Shown: positions 34,699 through 43,405 of the stretch, in pieces
How positions within the stretch are numbered: the first letter of the stretch is position 1
Layout of the letters: every line of letters starts with the position of its first letter
Source of the DNA: Thiotrichales bacterium
GTDB taxonomy: Bacteria > Pseudomonadota > Gammaproteobacteria > Beggiatoales > Beggiatoaceae
NCBI GenBank assembly: GCA_016744475.1
Contig: JADGEH010000033.1
Span: 1-44,772 of the forward strand
DNA length: 44,772 nucleotides
Direction: 5' to 3'
Made by a program: the position numbers and the translations under genes
Notes under the pieces: model-generated
Told to the model about the DNA's origin: nothing
What the model saw: only the letters and a program-made list of their open reading frames with translations
The model's database searches: none

Positions 34699-36108
34699 TT
34701 ATTTTTTTATCTCATCTCCTTCCATCATTAATTGGCGTGAAATCCAACGTTCAAAAATAGCTGTTTCTTCATAACCACGCTGCAAAACGTATTTTAACAC
34801 CTGATTTAAACGAATATGATGTATCACTGACTCAACACGAATAACTTCAACCCCTTTTTCATTAAAGAATAATAAACTTGGAGTGTAAAAAATACCTTCT
34901 TTATCCGCCCATTTTTTAACGGTGATTTTTTCTCCATCTGGAGTGAGGACAGGAGTATCACTTAAAATATTTAATTGTGCCACATCAAAAGACTTAAAGC
35001 GTTTTTGAATGACAGGATCAAGCAGTAAATCAGTATGCAAAATATTGCAAGCATGACAACGTGGTTGTTCAAATAACACGACTAAGGGGCGATCACTGGA
35101 AGCCGATTGGCGATCTAATATATAGGGTGGCTGCATAAACAAAGGGTTTTTATGCAGTGCTTGTGAATGCTTAAGGTTTTCAGGGGGAGCACCACGGTTT
35201 TGATATTCACGGAAACTTTCTTTGTGGTAGCTCTGGCTAATGATATAGTCCAATGCAGCACGGATAACATAGGGAGGATAATAACCTCTTAGTCGCAATA
35301 CTTCTTTACCTTGAGCATTGTAAAACAATAATGAAGGCGTGAAATAAGTACCTTCGTCATTAGCAAATTGAGTTTCATTGCTTTCTTTACCTCGCATGGT
35401 CGTTACTTCAAGTTTACCCCATACATCAATGGCAACGACATCAAAGTAGCGATCAATATACGCTTTCAAATCAGGTCGATTAAACACGGTTTTGTGCATG
35501 GCTTCACAATAAGCACAGTGGCGTTGTCCAAAATACACAATTAAACCTTGTTTACCATCATCAATCGCACTGGCTAAATCTTCGGGTAAATCTAAAAACG
35601 TGCTTTTGAACCAATCAGGCACGATGATGTTACGCAACATAGGTACATCACTAAAGGTTTCGTAAGGTAAGCTGGAGTCATCCACAGGTTCAATCGACAC
35701 GGGATAAGGCCCATCTTCAGGGCCTGCCATGATATTTTCCTCGACGAGTTCAATGCTCAAAGGTACAGGCCCGTCTTCTTCATCTAGTTCTATCTCTTCT
35801 TCAAGATCAAAAGATTCTTCATAACTGTCTTCATTAAGGTAAATAATGTCTTCATGGGTCGGTGTAATAGATAAAGGATACGGTTCAATTGTTTCAACAT
35901 GAGTGTCTGCGGTGTTTTTCGATACTGATAACACAGAAGCTGTCGGTTGTTTTATGTGGCTCACAGCAGGTTGAGATAAAGGCTCGGCAGGTGCCGTGGG
36001 CGGTGCTAAAACATTAGCTGAAGCATGGCTTTCAGCTTGTGCGAGTAAAACCGGGGGGCATAGACTTACGCCAAGAATAATGCATGGTAAATAGTGAAAT
36101 GTATTCAT
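34699..36108 (-). CDS. Periplasmic protein with two thioredoxin-like modules and an acidic N-terminal repeat region
   Basis: 469 residues. Signal peptide up to about LLAQA. An N-terminal region (about 75-165) is strongly acidic with three degenerate copies of a motif like DGPYPVSIEPV. Two thioredoxin-fold modules follow, each with a CxxC: VYFGQRHCAYCEAMH near residue 197 and LFEQPRCHACNILH near 350. Each is followed by YFTPSLLFYNAQGKEVLRLRGY or FYTPSLLFFNEKGVEVIRVE, the cis-Pro region. It is about half identical by eye to the gene at 36331. SoxW/DsbE-like periplasmic thiol chemistry is likely; the partner is unknown. TAGGGC precedes the ATG. Confidence 0.82.
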   Translation of the reverse strand: MNTFHYLPCIILGVSLCPPVLLAQAESHASANVLAPPTAPAEPLSQPAVSHIKQPTASVLSVSKNTADTHVETIEPYPLSITPTHEDIIYLNEDSYEESFDLEEEIELDEEDGPVPLSIELVEENIMAGPEDGPYPVSIEPVDDSSLPYETFSDVPMLRNIIVPDWFKSTFLDLPEDLASAIDDGKQGLIVYFGQRHCAYCEAMHKTVFNRPDLKAYIDRYFDVVAIDVWGKLEVTTMRGKESNETQFANDEGTYFTPSLLFYNAQGKEVLRLRGYYPPYVIRAALDYIISQSYHKESFREYQNRGAPPENLKHSQALHKNPLFMQPPYILDRQSASSDRPLVVLFEQPRCHACNILHTDLLLDPVIQKRFKSFDVAQLNILSDTPVLTPDGEKITVKKWADKEGIFYTPSLLFFNEKGVEVIRVESVIHHIRLNQVLKYVLQRGYEETAIFERWISRQLMMEGDEIKK

Positions 36109-36172
36109 GCCCTACAAGACCTTTAAAGCAATAAATGGAATATTAGACGAGTAGAAAAACAGTTCTATTAAT

Positions 36173-36332
36173 AGACTTGTTGCAAGGGATATTCATCGAC
36201 TGCAAAGGCTGGATGTTGACCTGTTTTTCCACTTTTTCTCAGAAAATAGCTTGCTATTCGCTTCAAAAAATCGAAAAAACTGCCTCAAAACCACACCTTT
36301 TCGCTACGATACCTACCCCTCGCAACAAGTCT
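36173..36332. mobile_element. MITE-like palindromic repeat, copy C
   Basis: Ends AGACTTGTTGC and GCAACAAGTCT are an 11-bp perfect inverted repeat. Interior order matches copy B: ATTCATCGACTGCAAA, TTTTTCCACTTTTTC, tip AATAGC-TT-GCTATT, CGAAAAAACTGCCTCAAAA, TTTTCGCTACGAT. Its right end overlaps the stop codon of the 36331 gene, which reads TAG at the junction. AAT or TA lies outside both ends, depending on how the ends are drawn. Confidence 0.72.
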
Positions 36333-37425
36333 AATGTTGTTGAACTTGATCAGTATGCCAGCGTTGAAAAATAGGATAGCGCTGATAGTCCTTGCTTAGC
36401 ACATATTGCACCACACGACTTAAGCGGTACAAGCGCACTGTAGAATCCACACGAATGATTTCCTCTCCTTGTTCATCAAAAAAAATCAACGTGGGTGTGT
36501 AAAACAATTTCAAGTTATCCGCCCAGGCTTTAGCAGTGGTTTTTTGACCTTTAGGGGTGATGAGGGGCGTGTTTTTCCACATATCCAGTTGCACCACGTC
36601 CATTTTGTCTAAATGTTCTAATAATTCAGTATTTTTCAAAGGGCCTGAATGCAACACATCACAGGCATGGCATTTGCTTTGTTCAAAAAAGACAGCCAGC
36701 GGACGTTGAGCTTTAACTCGACTGCGGTCTAAGAAATAAGGCGGTGGACTAAACATTTCATGAAAATTCAAATCATCTTCTTCAAACACCAAAGGTGGTT
36801 CTGCACGTTCTAAATAATGACGGAAGAGTTCTTTTCGATAATACTCACCCACCACATAATCTAGTCCAGCTCGAAAACGATACGGCGGATAATAGCCTCG
36901 CATACGAAAGACTTCTTGTCCCCAGGTGTTATAAAACAATAAAGACGGTGTGAAATTGGTTTTCTTTAAATCAGCATATTGTTTTTCAGTCAATGTTTGA
37001 CCTTCGGGGGTGGTGACTTCTAAATCCCCCCAAATATTGATGGCGACTAGATCAAAAAACTTTTGTGTATAAGCCACAATATCTTTGCGTTGTTTGAAAT
37101 TAATATCTAACAAGGCTTCACAATAAGCGCAGTTTTTTTGTCCAAAATAAACAATTAAACCTAATTTTCCGGTATTTCTAGCTTCTTTAATATCTTCTTG
37201 TAAATTTAAAAAACTTGGTTTAAACCAAGTGGGTAATTTTAAATCACGGGTGCGCGGTTGATCATTAAACTGATAAGGATCAGCACTTGAATGTTTATCT
37301 TCGGGAAAAAACCACAGTGCATCATTATCAAAATCATCCGTTTGCGCTGCAATTGTCTGCGCAAGCAATCCGTAGGTGGCTAATAAAGCCATGTAACATA
37401 ATATTTTTTTTGTATATTTTGTCAT
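36331..37425 (-). CDS. Periplasmic protein with two thioredoxin-like modules (paralogue)
   Basis: 364 residues from the ATG at 37425, which begins the signal peptide KKILCYMALLATYGLLAQTI. The frame is open to 37461, but the longer form would put 12 hydrophilic residues before it. Two modules: VYFGQKNCAYCEALL near residue 100 and FFEQSKCHACDVLH near 250. Conserved blocks are shared with the downstream paralogue, such as NFTPSLLFYNTWGQEVFRMR, YYPPY and FYTPTLIFFDEQGEEIIRVD. It lacks the acidic N-terminal repeat region of the paralogue. The pair is a tandem duplication, now separated by repeat copy C. The stop TAG is formed at the repeat junction. Confidence 0.82.
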   Translation of the reverse strand: MTKYTKKILCYMALLATYGLLAQTIAAQTDDFDNDALWFFPEDKHSSADPYQFNDQPRTRDLKLPTWFKPSFLNLQEDIKEARNTGKLGLIVYFGQKNCAYCEALLDINFKQRKDIVAYTQKFFDLVAINIWGDLEVTTPEGQTLTEKQYADLKKTNFTPSLLFYNTWGQEVFRMRGYYPPYRFRAGLDYVVGEYYRKELFRHYLERAEPPLVFEEDDLNFHEMFSPPPYFLDRSRVKAQRPLAVFFEQSKCHACDVLHSGPLKNTELLEHLDKMDVVQLDMWKNTPLITPKGQKTTAKAWADNLKLFYTPTLIFFDEQGEEIIRVDSTVRLYRLSRVVQYVLSKDYQRYPIFQRWHTDQVQQH

Positions 37426-37625
37426 AACAAGCCAACCTGTGAAGTCAGTCGATAGCCACACAAACGCCTAATGGGTAAACAGAATACTTCTGTGAGTTGG
37501 CTATAATAACTCACGTAACAGCATGAATGCTGAGAAATGCAAGGGACGAGTATGACGCACTTAATGCCAGATATGGAATACCAATACGGCCTTTGCATCA
37601 CGCATAAAAAATCTCTAAAACCTTC

Positions 37626-37690
37626 AGACCTTATACGAAGACAAAATCATCGACGGCTAACACTTCGCCCGCAATATTCGTATAAACTCT
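37626..37690. mobile_element. MITE-like palindromic repeat, copy G (short, diverged)
   Basis: 65 bp with ends AGACCTTATACGAA and TTCGTATAAACTCT and the interior AATCATCGACGGCTAACACTT. It resembles copy A with further decay. It lies in the divergent region upstream of the MASE1 kinase gene. Confidence 0.55.
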
Positions 37691-37744
37691 TATTTATGAC
37701 TATTTATTACAAAAAAGTGTGTCTTTGAGGAGGAGGAGGAAACA

Positions 37745-40486
37745 ATGAACTGGGTTGGATTAAACCTAGGATTATTAGTTGCTTATTATCTGAGTGCTCG
37801 ACTCAGTATGTGGCTGCTCATCACGCCACCAGAATATTACGCTGCCGCCGTATGGCCTCCTGCTGGTATTGCCTTAGCCGCTCTACTGGTGTTTGGTAAA
37901 TCACTGTGGCCGGGGCTGTGGCTGGGCTACGTCCTATTTTCTTGGCACAGCTTTGGTGATCTAGGATTGGCGATGATGCTGGGCATCGGTGCTACCGCAC
38001 AAGCCCTGTTTGGGCAATATCTGCTGCAACGCTTTAATGCTTATCCCAATACTCTGGCTCAAGAAAACGCCATATTACGTTTTTTTCTACTGGGTGGCCC
38101 TTTGGCCTGTGTGGTGAGTGCCACTGGCGGCGTTACGGTGCTTAGTCTGCAAGGCGTGCTGCATGTTGAACATTTTCTACTCAATTGGGCCACTTGGTGG
38201 GTGGGCGACAGCATTGGAGTCTTGTTATGCACGCCGTTACTCATCTTGTGGCTACGCCATGATCAGCAACAACAAGAACGCCGGATGCAAGTCACTTTAG
38301 CCATGAGCATCGGCCTGCTCTTAACCTCCTTGCTGTTTTTTTATGCCTCAAACCTAGAAGCCGAGCGCCTCCGTTCTCGGTTTAACAGCGTCAGCCAAGC
38401 CCTGCATGGGCAATTAAAAGAAGGTTTCCAACTGTATTTAGATATTTTGTATGACCTCAAAGCCTTTCATCACAGTAGTCAAAAGGTTGAGTTTCAAGAA
38501 TTCAAATATTTTGTTAGCTATACCCTGCAACGCTATCCCGGCATTCAAGCCCTAGAATGGATTCCGCGTATTCCTCACACGCAGCGCGAGAGCTTTGAAC
38601 AAGCCCTTAATCTTGATGGTTTTTCTAACACACGTCTGACGCAATTGGCTCAAGCTAATCGCACTCGTACAGCGGCTGAAGCAGAAGAATATTTTCCCAT
38701 CCGTTACGTGCAACCCTATCGCGGCAATGAAAAAGCGTTGGGCTATGATATAGCCTCAAATCCCAAGGCTTGGACAGCCTTAGAACAAGCCCGCGACAGC
38801 GGTACATTAGCCGTGACGCAACGCACCGTGCTCATTCAAGAAACTCAAAATGCGTATGGCATTGTGGTGTATTTGCCCATTTATAAAAGCGCTGTACTCC
38901 CCTCAGAATTAGAGGCTAAACGCGAGCAATTACAAGGCTTTATGGCGGCTGTTTTTCGGGTGCACGATATTTTGCCAGAAATTTTGCGTGATCATCAATT
39001 TCAAGGCTTAGATATTCGCTTACAAGACACTCGCGCACCGCTAGATGAGCAAGATTTGTATGACTCCCGTCATCATTATCCTCAAACATCGGGCTATCGC
39101 ATCGCAGGATATTTTGATTATCCACAACACCATTACAACTTAAATCCAGCAGGACGTGACTGGCTCTTACATATCGCAGCGAATGATGATTTTTTTCAAC
39201 AATATTTGAATTGGCAGGGATGGTGGATTTTAAGCGGAGGTTTATTATTTACGGCATTGATGGGCTTGTTTACATTTATGGTGACAGGACGCAACCTATT
39301 GTTTAAAAAACTCTTGGATGAACGTACTCAAGAATTACAAGAAGCTCAGCACATCGCAGAGCGTGCTAATCATGCAAAAACTGAATTCATTGCCAATATG
39401 AGCCATGAAATTCGCACACCCATGCACGCTATTCAAGGTTTTACCGATATTTTACAGGATCAACTGCACACCGCTGAACAAAGAGAGTATTTACAAAGTA
39501 TTCGCAACAATGCCAAATCGCTCATGCAATTGCTGAGCGACGTGTTAGATTTAGCCAAAGCAGAAACAGGCACTTTACATTTGCAATACCACCCATTACA
39601 ACCACAAAGAGTATTGCGTGAAGTGGCTCAATTATTTCACTATGCCGCACAGAAGAAAAATATTAGAATTCATCTCAACATTGCTCAGGATATACCCGAC
39701 AGCTTGTCTTTAGATGAAACTCGCTTGCGCCAGATTTTACTCAACTTAGTCGGCAATGCGGTTAAATTCACCCATCAAGGGCGTATTGATTTAAGCCTCT
39801 GGACACATTGCAGCATAGCGGGCAATCGTCTTTATTTTAAAGTTAAAGATACCGGGGTGGGTATTGCTACCGAGCAACAAGAGAAAATTTTTCAGGCTTT
39901 TGAACACTTTAAGCACACTGAAGATTCTGCTTCCAGCGCACCACCGATACAACATCAAAGTCGCATGGGAGGTACTGGATTAGGCTTAGCCATTACTTAC
40001 AAGCTGGTGAAAATGATGCAAGGCGACATCGAACTCGACAGCCAGCCCGGACAAGGCAGTTGCTTTACCGTCATTTTTCACCAAGTCCGCCTGACTTTAG
40101 AGCCTCTGACTTTGAGCAATGAATCGAACTTTAATCAAGAAGATGCCAATATTTTTGCTGCGGTCAGAACCACGAAAAACCCGCAGTCCATCCCCCACAG
40201 TCATTTTTATCTACCAGAGAAGTTGCAAGCCTGCTTACAGCAAGATTACCTCATACGCTGTCAAGCATTAACCGCCAGTTCAAGCATTAACGAGATTGAT
40301 ATTTTTGCCGACAGCTTAAAAAACTTGGCAGAAGAACATCACAATGAACTCTTAAAAGAATGGGCTTCCCAGCTTAAATGGCATATTCAGCAATTTAACA
40401 TGGAGGCTTTATGGGACATGTTAGCGGGATTTTCAAATTGGTTAGAAGAACATTCTGCGGGAAAGCATGAGCAAAAGTTGCATTAG
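37745..40486 (+). CDS. MASE1-CHASE sensor histidine kinase
   Basis: 913 residues with an unusually strong ribosome binding site (GAGGAGGAGG) before the ATG. MASE1 membrane domain with about eight helices (1-200, including AAVWPPAGIALAALLVFG), an extracytoplasmic CHASE domain (about 220-430, YPGIQALEWIPRIPHTQRESF), a last helix (about 495-520) and HisKA with FIANMSHEIRTPMHAIQGF (His near 553). The HATPase has NLVGNAVKFTHQG, DTGVGI and GTGLGLAITYKLVKMMQG. No receiver domain is attached. The last ~110 residues are a helical tail similar in style to that of the hybrid kinase at 18083. The ligand is unknown. It converges on the permease gene with only two bases between them. Confidence 0.9.
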   Translation: MNWVGLNLGLLVAYYLSARLSMWLLITPPEYYAAAVWPPAGIALAALLVFGKSLWPGLWLGYVLFSWHSFGDLGLAMMLGIGATAQALFGQYLLQRFNAYPNTLAQENAILRFFLLGGPLACVVSATGGVTVLSLQGVLHVEHFLLNWATWWVGDSIGVLLCTPLLILWLRHDQQQQERRMQVTLAMSIGLLLTSLLFFYASNLEAERLRSRFNSVSQALHGQLKEGFQLYLDILYDLKAFHHSSQKVEFQEFKYFVSYTLQRYPGIQALEWIPRIPHTQRESFEQALNLDGFSNTRLTQLAQANRTRTAAEAEEYFPIRYVQPYRGNEKALGYDIASNPKAWTALEQARDSGTLAVTQRTVLIQETQNAYGIVVYLPIYKSAVLPSELEAKREQLQGFMAAVFRVHDILPEILRDHQFQGLDIRLQDTRAPLDEQDLYDSRHHYPQTSGYRIAGYFDYPQHHYNLNPAGRDWLLHIAANDDFFQQYLNWQGWWILSGGLLFTALMGLFTFMVTGRNLLFKKLLDERTQELQEAQHIAERANHAKTEFIANMSHEIRTPMHAIQGFTDILQDQLHTAEQREYLQSIRNNAKSLMQLLSDVLDLAKAETGTLHLQYHPLQPQRVLREVAQLFHYAAQKKNIRIHLNIAQDIPDSLSLDETRLRQILLNLVGNAVKFTHQGRIDLSLWTHCSIAGNRLYFKVKDTGVGIATEQQEKIFQAFEHFKHTEDSASSAPPIQHQSRMGGTGLGLAITYKLVKMMQGDIELDSQPGQGSCFTVIFHQVRLTLEPLTLSNESNFNQEDANIFAAVRTTKNPQSIPHSHFYLPEKLQACLQQDYLIRCQALTASSSINEIDIFADSLKNLAEEHHNELLKEWASQLKWHIQQFNMEALWDMLAGFSNWLEEHSAGKHEQKLH

Positions 40487-40488
40487 TT

Positions 40489-41310
40489 TCAACGCTTCAC
40501 ATCCAACCAATCTCTTAATTGATCGCCTAATAGGTTGACCGACAACACCACCAGCATCAGCGCTATGCCGGGAGCCAATACCAGATGTGGCGCCATTAAC
40601 ATGTAGCGACTGCCGTCGCGCAGCATACTGCCCCAGGATGCCTCTGGCGGTTGCACGCCTAGCCCTAAAAATGACAGTCCAGCTTCTGCAATCACCACAC
40701 CTGCCACACCAAAAGTCGCTTCAATCATTAAAGGAGCGAGCAACAAAGGAATGATGTGATAGCGCAAGATGCGCATCGTATTAGCCCCCAATGCACGCGC
40801 CGCTAAGACATGATCTCGGTGCTTTAATGACAAAGTTTGTGCGCGAGCCAGTCGAGCAAAACCAATCCATCCCACCGTCGATAAGGCAAAAATCACATTG
40901 TCTATACCAGGGCCCAATAAACCCGCCAAAGCGATAGCCAATAAAATCCCTGGAAAGGCCAGAAAAACATCAATGATATGCACGATGATGCGATCAATCA
41001 CACCGCCATACCAAGCGCTCAAGCTGCCAATCACCGTGCCGACCAACAAAGACACCGACATCACCCAAAAAGCCACAAAAAAGGAAGTGGAAGCGCCTAA
41101 GATTAAGCGATCTAACACAGGCCGCCCTAATTCATCATGCCCCAACCACGCATTGAAATGCGGCGGTTGTAGAATATCCGGCAGGCTGACTTCATTAGGA
41201 TTTAAAGATAGAAACACGCCCGATAAGGCGAATAATAACCAGCCGCAGAGAATCGCGCTGGGCAAGAGGACGCGCCAAGATAAATGACGAAGTTCGCACC
41301 AATGTATCAT
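40489..41310 (-). CDS. ABC transporter permease, OppC/DppC type, without partner genes
   Basis: 273 residues. OppC_N-like N-terminal helix and binding-protein-dependent permease fold: LGHDELGRPVLDRLILGAS, then six helices and the EAA loop ALGANTMRILRYHIIPLLL that contacts the ATPase, ending PPEASWGSMLRDG. This family works as a heterodimer with an OppB-type permease plus ATPases and a binding protein, moving peptides or nickel. None of those is in the window. It starts 12 bases after the yajR-like stop and so is probably co-transcribed with it. Confidence 0.85.
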   Translation of the reverse strand: MIHWCELRHLSWRVLLPSAILCGWLLFALSGVFLSLNPNEVSLPDILQPPHFNAWLGHDELGRPVLDRLILGASTSFFVAFWVMSVSLLVGTVIGSLSAWYGGVIDRIIVHIIDVFLAFPGILLAIALAGLLGPGIDNVIFALSTVGWIGFARLARAQTLSLKHRDHVLAARALGANTMRILRYHIIPLLLAPLMIEATFGVAGVVIAEAGLSFLGLGVQPPEASWGSMLRDGSRYMLMAPHLVLAPGIALMLVVLSVNLLGDQLRDWLDVKR

Positions 41311-41322
41311 GAGATAAAAAGA

Positions 41323-42687
41323 TTATTTACTGGCAAGAGACACGGAAAACTTTTGCAAAGCTTCCGTGTCCAGTTGTTCTTTATCGACTTTCAAATAAGC
41401 CACTTGTTCTTTAGCAATCACCACGGCTTCTTTCACGCCCGCCACTTTACTTAGTTCTTGGCTTAATTGATGCGCGGTGAAATCATCAATCTCACCCACA
41501 TTCAATAAATGGCTAGAAAAATACCCCGGATTGCGCATCCCCATAGCAATCAACAACCACAAGAAGCTTAAACCCGCTCCACACCAAAACACGCTACTCA
41601 TGCCGTGGTGTTGATACAACCAACCGCCGCCCAAACCGCCGAAAAAAATGCCTAAAAACTGCCCCGTATTATAAATCCCCATCGCCGTGCCTTTCGCTTG
41701 CGGTGGCGCGATTTTGCTCACCAATGAAGGCAGGCTGGCTTCCAGAAAATTAAAAGCGACAAAAAACAACAGCAGCATGGCTAACAAACCATACAAATGC
41801 TCATGTAGTAGCCCAAAGCCCAACTGCACCATCACCAACACAGCCACGCAAGCGATAAACAAGGGTTTCATTTGGCGACGTTTTTCCGCAATGATGATGA
41901 GCGGCACCATGCCCGCAAAAGCCAACACCATGATCGGCAAATAAAACCACCAATGGTGTCCTGCATCTAATTGCGAAGCGTCTTTCAGCGCCAATGGCAA
42001 CACCACAAACATCGCTGTTAATTGCGTGTGCAGCAATAAAATGCTGGCATCTAAACGCAGCAACTCGACATGACGCAGCACCCGTTTAAATTGCGAAGGC
42101 ACGGTTTCCGCGTCGCTATGAATACGTGGGTTTGTGGGCGTAGGCACTAGCAAATGCAAAATAGCTATTGCTGCCAAAGCGCAGAGACCAATAAACCAAA
42201 AAATTCCTGGCACACCCACCCATTGATTCAACAAAGGCCCTGCAATCATCGCCAACATAAAAGCCATACCAATGCTCATACCGATCATCGCCATTGCTTT
42301 CGTGCGATGTTCTTCGCGGGTCAAATCTGCCGTCAAGGCCATTAATGCCGCAGAAATCGCCCCCGCACCTTGGATAGCGCGGCCTAGAATGATGCCCTCA
42401 ATGCTGTGTGCCATCGCCGCCACCACGCTGCCGATGGCAAATAAGATCAAGCCCCCGGTAATGACCTGCTTGCGTCCAATGTGATCCGACAATAATCCCA
42501 GCGGAATTTGCAATAAAGCCTGAACCAAACCATAAGCGCCAATAGCCATACCCACCAGTGTCGGCGTGGTATGTGGGAGGGTTTCTGCGTACACAGAAAA
42601 CACGGGTAAAATCATAAACAAACCTAACATGCGCACGGACATGATGGCAGCAAGAGCGGAACTTGCACGGCGTTCTGTTGGGGTCAT
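41323..42687 (-). CDS. MFS transporter, YajR type with C-terminal YAM domain
   Basis: 454 residues. Twelve membrane helices (1-385). The MFS motif A between helices 2 and 3 reads GLLSDHIGRKQVI, and helix 4 carries GRAIQGAGAISAAL. The last ~65 residues (LLNVGEIDDFTAHQLSQELS onward, with VAGVKEAVVI and VAYLKVD) form the small ferredoxin-like YAM domain known from E. coli YajR. It is probably a proton-driven exporter; the substrate is unknown. The ribosome binding site is weak. Confidence 0.88.
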   Translation of the reverse strand: MTPTERRASSALAAIMSVRMLGLFMILPVFSVYAETLPHTTPTLVGMAIGAYGLVQALLQIPLGLLSDHIGRKQVITGGLILFAIGSVVAAMAHSIEGIILGRAIQGAGAISAALMALTADLTREEHRTKAMAMIGMSIGMAFMLAMIAGPLLNQWVGVPGIFWFIGLCALAAIAILHLLVPTPTNPRIHSDAETVPSQFKRVLRHVELLRLDASILLLHTQLTAMFVVLPLALKDASQLDAGHHWWFYLPIMVLAFAGMVPLIIIAEKRRQMKPLFIACVAVLVMVQLGFGLLHEHLYGLLAMLLLFFVAFNFLEASLPSLVSKIAPPQAKGTAMGIYNTGQFLGIFFGGLGGGWLYQHHGMSSVFWCGAGLSFLWLLIAMGMRNPGYFSSHLLNVGEIDDFTAHQLSQELSKVAGVKEAVVIAKEQVAYLKVDKEQLDTEALQKFSVSLASK

Positions 42688-42875
42688 AACATCGTCTCTG
42701 GTCTACCATTGCGTGCAGAAGGTGACGCAATGCGGGAAAAGCCGTGCATATTCGGCTATTAAGCCATATTTCGCAAGCTTATCCGGTTGCTGGATTTGAG
42801 GGATGCGGTCTTGATGGTTCTCAAGCCGTTTGTGTACTCGTGCTGAGTCCTGTCAATAGATTGGACAGTTTATAT
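42688..42875. other. Intergenic region with no feature recognised
   Basis: 188 bases upstream of the transporter gene and downstream of the mobA remnant. A short GCGTGCAGAAGGTGACGC near-palindrome (about 42711) is the only structure noticed. Confidence 0.4.
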
Positions 42876-43150
42876 TCAGCAAAGCAGCTGAGCTAAGGTG
42901 TCGTTACAAAGCCCAATAAAGGCAAAAGTAGGCTGCATCCGCTGTCCATCATGTACCATCGCTAACAACGCTGCTTGCGTCTGCAAACACTGCCATAATT
43001 GTTCGCCGAGGTTGTGCGGCAACAAGGGCGCGTCGCACGGCACGACTCATAGATAATCGGTGTCTAACTGCTGCAAACCCGTTAAAATCCCCGCCAAAGG
43101 CTCTTGAAAGCCACTTAAGCTGTCGCTGAAGACGGGCAAACCCATTGTTT
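42876..43150 (-). pseudogene. mobA: mobA remnant (molybdenum cofactor guanylyltransferase)
   Basis: Reading the minus strand gives GLPVFSDSLSGFQEPLAGIL, TGLQQLDTDYL, a TGA at 43047-43049, then VVPCDAPLLPHNLGEQLW and MVHDGQRMQPTFAFI, ending at TGA 42876. This is the middle and C-terminal part of MobA, including PLAG and the PCDxP metal-binding motif. The N-terminal ~55 residues with the GGxSxRMG nucleotide-binding loop are missing. The C-terminus also stops early compared with typical MobA (~190 residues). The remnant is truncated just where an IS-end-like sequence (43158-43182) lies. Everything after the TGA is in the same frame, so the lesions are a point stop plus truncations. Confidence 0.82.
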
Positions 43151-43157
43151 ATAGAGG

Positions 43158-43182
43158 TCTAAAAAATTTCAAATAGGCTCTA
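43158..43182 (-). repeat. Solo IS5-type end or scar beside mobA
   Basis: Matches 23 of 25 bases of the putative IS end at 552-576, in the same orientation. On the minus strand it begins TAGAGCCTATTTGA. No transposase is attached. Confidence 0.6.
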
Positions 43183-43210
43183 TATCTATTTTTATCTGAG
43201 GATTTTAAGG

Positions 43211-43405
43211 ATGACATCCCCATTTGAACCGCTATCGGCAAGACCTCCGCGTCCTGGCGAATGCCCGGCAAAATGCCAGGTACCGTGTAAATCTTGGCTG
43301 CATTGCGCCACTCGTCACCACCAGCATAATCTTTGCACTTGCGGAATGCGCCAAACCACTTGTATTTGTGGCAAACCTAAAAATGTAACACCGAGCACAT
43401 CATGA
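43211..43405 (+). CDS. Small cysteine-rich protein overlapping msrQ
   Basis: 64 residues. GAGG lies nine bases before the ATG, and the TGA overlaps the msrQ ATG in an ATGA, so translation is probably coupled. Eight cysteines in the pattern CxxxCxxxC, C, then CxC and CxC (LCTCG, TCICG), with four histidines (HCATRHHQH), point to metal binding. The protein is basic and has no signal peptide or membrane helix. I do not recognise a family. It could be chance, but the ribosome binding site and overlap favour a gene. Confidence 0.6.
   Translation: MTSPFEPLSARPPRPGECPAKCQVPCKSWLHCATRHHQHNLCTCGMRQTTCICGKPKNVTPSTS

Noticed and set aside
37501-37740. 63-codon frame at 37537 upstream of the MASE1 kinase
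   Set aside because: It runs through repeat copy G and has no ribosome binding site of its own.
43047-43049. Selenocysteine codon in mobA
   Set aside because: MobA has no Sec at this site, no SECIS-like hairpin was evident, and the gene is also truncated at both ends.
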